64,000 nt of DNA from Whitmania pigra. Lineage: Eukaryota; Annelida; Clitellata; Hirudinida; Haemopidae. Shown here in pieces: positions 61,579 through 64,000 of the stretch (the first letter of the stretch is position 1; each line of letters opens with the position of its first letter). The translations under genes and the position numbers were made by a program. The stretch spans positions 378,501 to 442,500 of the forward strand of contig JAJTWR010000410.1 in assembly GCA_021613335.1 (NCBI GenBank). Reading direction: 5' to 3'. Below the pieces are notes generated by a model, which worked only from the letters and a program-made list of their open reading frames with translations, searched no databases and was not told where the DNA came from.

Positions 61579-63576
61579 TAAATAAAATAATAATAATAAT
61601 AATAATAATAATAATTTAATGAAAATAAAACCAAGTTACAATAATAATAATAATTGCGATAAATTATTAATAATAATTGTACATTACTTTACTGTTAACA
61701 TTTTAAGATATATGAGGGAATATGCGCTGACATAAATCACAGAAAAGGCTACCAAAATTCCAGAAAACCTACAATTACATTCATGTAAACAAAAAAATAA
61801 CCTAAACAGGTTGAGCACCAGCATATTGAGGGGATTTCTGTAAAATATGAAATGCAAGCGAATTTGAGGGATTTCCAAAGTGCTATTAAGAAATTATTTT
61901 TAGATAAACTTGCGCCAGGCTCAGCCCAGATGAAGTTTAAAATACATTAGAAACCCATTTTGTTACCATGCTTCGCTGAACACTGGTAATTTTATGGTTG
62001 AAATCTCGCTGGTTTAGAGTGCACTTATGAGCATGACATATTATTATGGTTTATGATTATTATCATTGTTTTAATAATAATAATAATAATATTAATAATA
62101 ATGTAATAATAATAATATTAATAATAATGTAATAATAATAATATTATATTAATATTGCATTAGAAGCGAACAGTTTTCCAAGTTTAAACATCCAAAGTCC
62201 CAATTTCTAAATAAATGATTATTTTTCATTTATTTTTGATTATGTCTCAATTTTACTTTAGAGTTTCTAATTTCAATTTCTTCGTTAATGTTTGTCAATT
62301 GTAGATGTTTTCCATTGAATTTAAAAAAAATTTCTCAAAATAAACAAATGTTTATCTTATGGATAACTTTGCTCGTCACTTAGATAATAATCATAATAAT
62401 CATAGCAATCATAATAATTATTAAAATCATAATAATCATAATAGCAATCATCAGTCATCTTTCGAAGAGTTGCGTTTTCTTCAAAAAGAAATTTCGTGCA
62501 AGAAAAATGTTGATTTCTGATTTAAGAATTTATTCACGAGTCATCCCATCACGAGGTAACAGGTTTTATTGATCAGTTTATTGTGCAGACGAAGTATGCA
62601 GTGAATTTCGGAGATTAGAGGCAATTTATTGGTACTCAGTGACCCAAATACTTCTTATTTCTTCTTTTCCTGAAAAGCGCAGTTGTTGAGTTCAAAGCAA
62701 ATGTTTTACGAATTCTTGTTCGACAAACAAGGATCCTCCTCCTCCTGAGGATATAAACGAGGCCACTATTGTTAGATTTTTAAGCTTTAATGCATTTAAT
62801 GACCATTCCAAACGATGTCGTTATAACTGGTTGCCTTGAAGATGATTGAAGTTTGCAAAGGTCATTCTCGATTGATTGCCAGGCGTTATAAAATGACCTC
62901 AATTACGAATTTGATTTAAGCAACTTGGAGATATTATTATTAACTTGCAATTATATATATTAATATTAATTCATAATAATAACAACTTTTAATAAACTCT
63001 AGAAACTTTCGTGTTTCAAATACTTTTAGTATTTTTGTAAGTACTGCTTCAAGTTCTTCATAATACACTGCTGAAGGCAATGAGATTGATAAATAATAAT
63101 AGATATTAATGGATCAGTTGCGTTTGTTTGAGTTGTCGAAAAACAATGACTGAGCAACTCAATTATTATTTCATTTCACTAAATTGTTACTATTTTGGGA
63201 TTTGAAATTAATGATAAGCACCATTCGCATAAAACAATTAATTTCATTATTTCCAAATGTGAGGTCCTTTTACTTAAAACTTGTAATTATGTATTGTACT
63301 TATCGGCAAAAATAAAGATTATTGACTCGACATTACAATTGTTTACAATGTTTTGGAGTCTGCTACTTAACTGCTCAAAAGCGCATGCATCCGATGTTGC
63401 AGATGGGCCTCATAAAATGAACGCAATCCTCAAAAACCGACTTCATTTTCTCGGGCGTCGACGTGCTTCAACAAAATCATCGTTTTTATCATCGTTATCA
63501 TCGTTGTCGTCGTCGTCATCAAAAGCAGCAACAACTAGGGACTTAAAAGTTGTGCTTCGCAAAAAATCGCTGGAAA
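59174..63576. other. Gene-poor AT-rich DNA with AAT/GAT microsatellites
   Basis: Short GAT runs at 59425-59462, (AAT)n at 61546-61613 and 62075-62150, a TCA-like run at 63478-63515. Unsupported small frames (for example 60746-61180 on minus) are AT-rich without domains. Confidence 0.5.
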
Positions 63577-63956
63577 ATGGCCGTCGAAAGACGTAAAGAA
63601 TATCTGAAACTCCAGGTCCTTGTTTGGGGTGTTTTCATCGGAGGAATCTTCACTTCCATCATCTTCCTCATCGCATCAGTAACCGAACACTGGGCCTTTC
63701 TTACTCCATCCGTTCCACTCGTGTTCGTAGGACCGGATGCAGGTCTCATGATTGAATGGAGAAGATCCATCTGGCGGGACTGCTTGCTGGAGAATCGAAA
63801 CTTTACTGCTGGAGGTTTGTTTGATATTACGTGAGCTTCAGTCATTTCAACGGTTTCCTTTCAAAGTTACGGAGAGGTGGAGATGCTATGGAAGAAATTT
63901 TTTCCCTTCTGACGAAATCATCGCCTTAGACGACGAAACCGACTACTCCATCCTGG
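63577..63956 (+). CDS. Claudin/PMP22-like tetraspan membrane protein, first two exons (runs off window)
   Basis: Exons 63577-63814 and 63867-63956; the GT-AG junction keeps phase, and a further donor (gtaag) at 63957 shows the gene continues past the window. Residues begin MAVERRKEYLKLQVLV, then TM1 (VWGVFIGGIFTSIIFLIASV), then TEHWAF. The first extracellular loop has RRSIWRDCLL and RWRCYGRNF, so a Trp-x-x-Cys...Cys pair as in the claudin/PMP22/CACNG clan. Sequon NFT lies in the loop. It could be a claudin, a calcium-channel gamma-like or a GSG1-like protein; the rest of the gene is needed to tell. Confidence 0.6.
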
Positions 63957-64000
63957 GTAAGATTTCATTCAATCTTCAATTCATTCAACCATCAATTCAT

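Overview
This window is animal nuclear DNA. It holds spliced genes with short exons and GT-AG introns, 7TM-receptor, TRIM-NHL, Elongator and SENP6/7 families, and many LINE, hAT, pogo, Gypsy and SINE copies in an AT-rich background with long trinucleotide microsatellites. An invertebrate is likely. A lophotrochozoan such as an annelid is my guess from overall texture only, and it is weakly supported.

Layout. 1-3480: a 1.68-kb tandem duplication of a broken Ulp1-like (C48) cysteine protease, followed by a decayed GTF2IRD2-like hAT transposase and a small MITE inserted in a local tandem repeat. 7193-13558 (minus): a complete 16-exon SENP6/7 SUMO protease gene, 1206 aa. 14423-22269 (plus): a complete 33-exon ELP1 gene, 1319 aa, arranged head to head with the SENP gene; several of its introns carry minisatellites. 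23116-26495: a pogo/Tigger DNA transposon interrupted by a deleted Gypsy LTR element. 28488-28860: a stray copy of the last SENP6/7 exon. 28860-37790: gene-poor DNA with a SINE, long TCA/TCG and TTA microsatellites, a LINE 3' remnant and a hAT remnant. 37796-39098 (plus): a two-exon neuropeptide F/Y-type receptor. 42102-54766: a transposon cluster with a deleted hAT, an I-clade LINE on minus split by a nearly intact hAT, and a 5'-truncated CR1/L2-like LINE on plus. 55658-58382 (minus): a three-exon TRIM-NHL gene. 63577-end (plus): the first two exons of a claudin/PMP22-like tetraspan protein.

The exon models of the five genes were built by hand. Every internal exon junction keeps reading phase, and total lengths fit the families (SENP6/7 1206 aa, ELP1 1319 aa, receptor 365 aa, TRIM 747 aa). 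I see no operon-like co-function. The SENP6/7-ELP1 pair may share a bidirectional promoter of 864 bp. The repeated SUMO-protease theme (Ulp1-like pseudogenes, the SENP6/7 gene and its exon copy) looks like coincidence plus local duplication rather than a system.

The most unusual structures are: a 51-bp tandem array in ELP1 that repeats an exon end together with its 5' splice site; the two hAT insertions with perfect 8-bp target duplications, one of which splits a LINE ORF in frame; the tRNA-derived SINE family present three times; and the Ulp1-like array in which the catalytic histidine is lost in both main copies.
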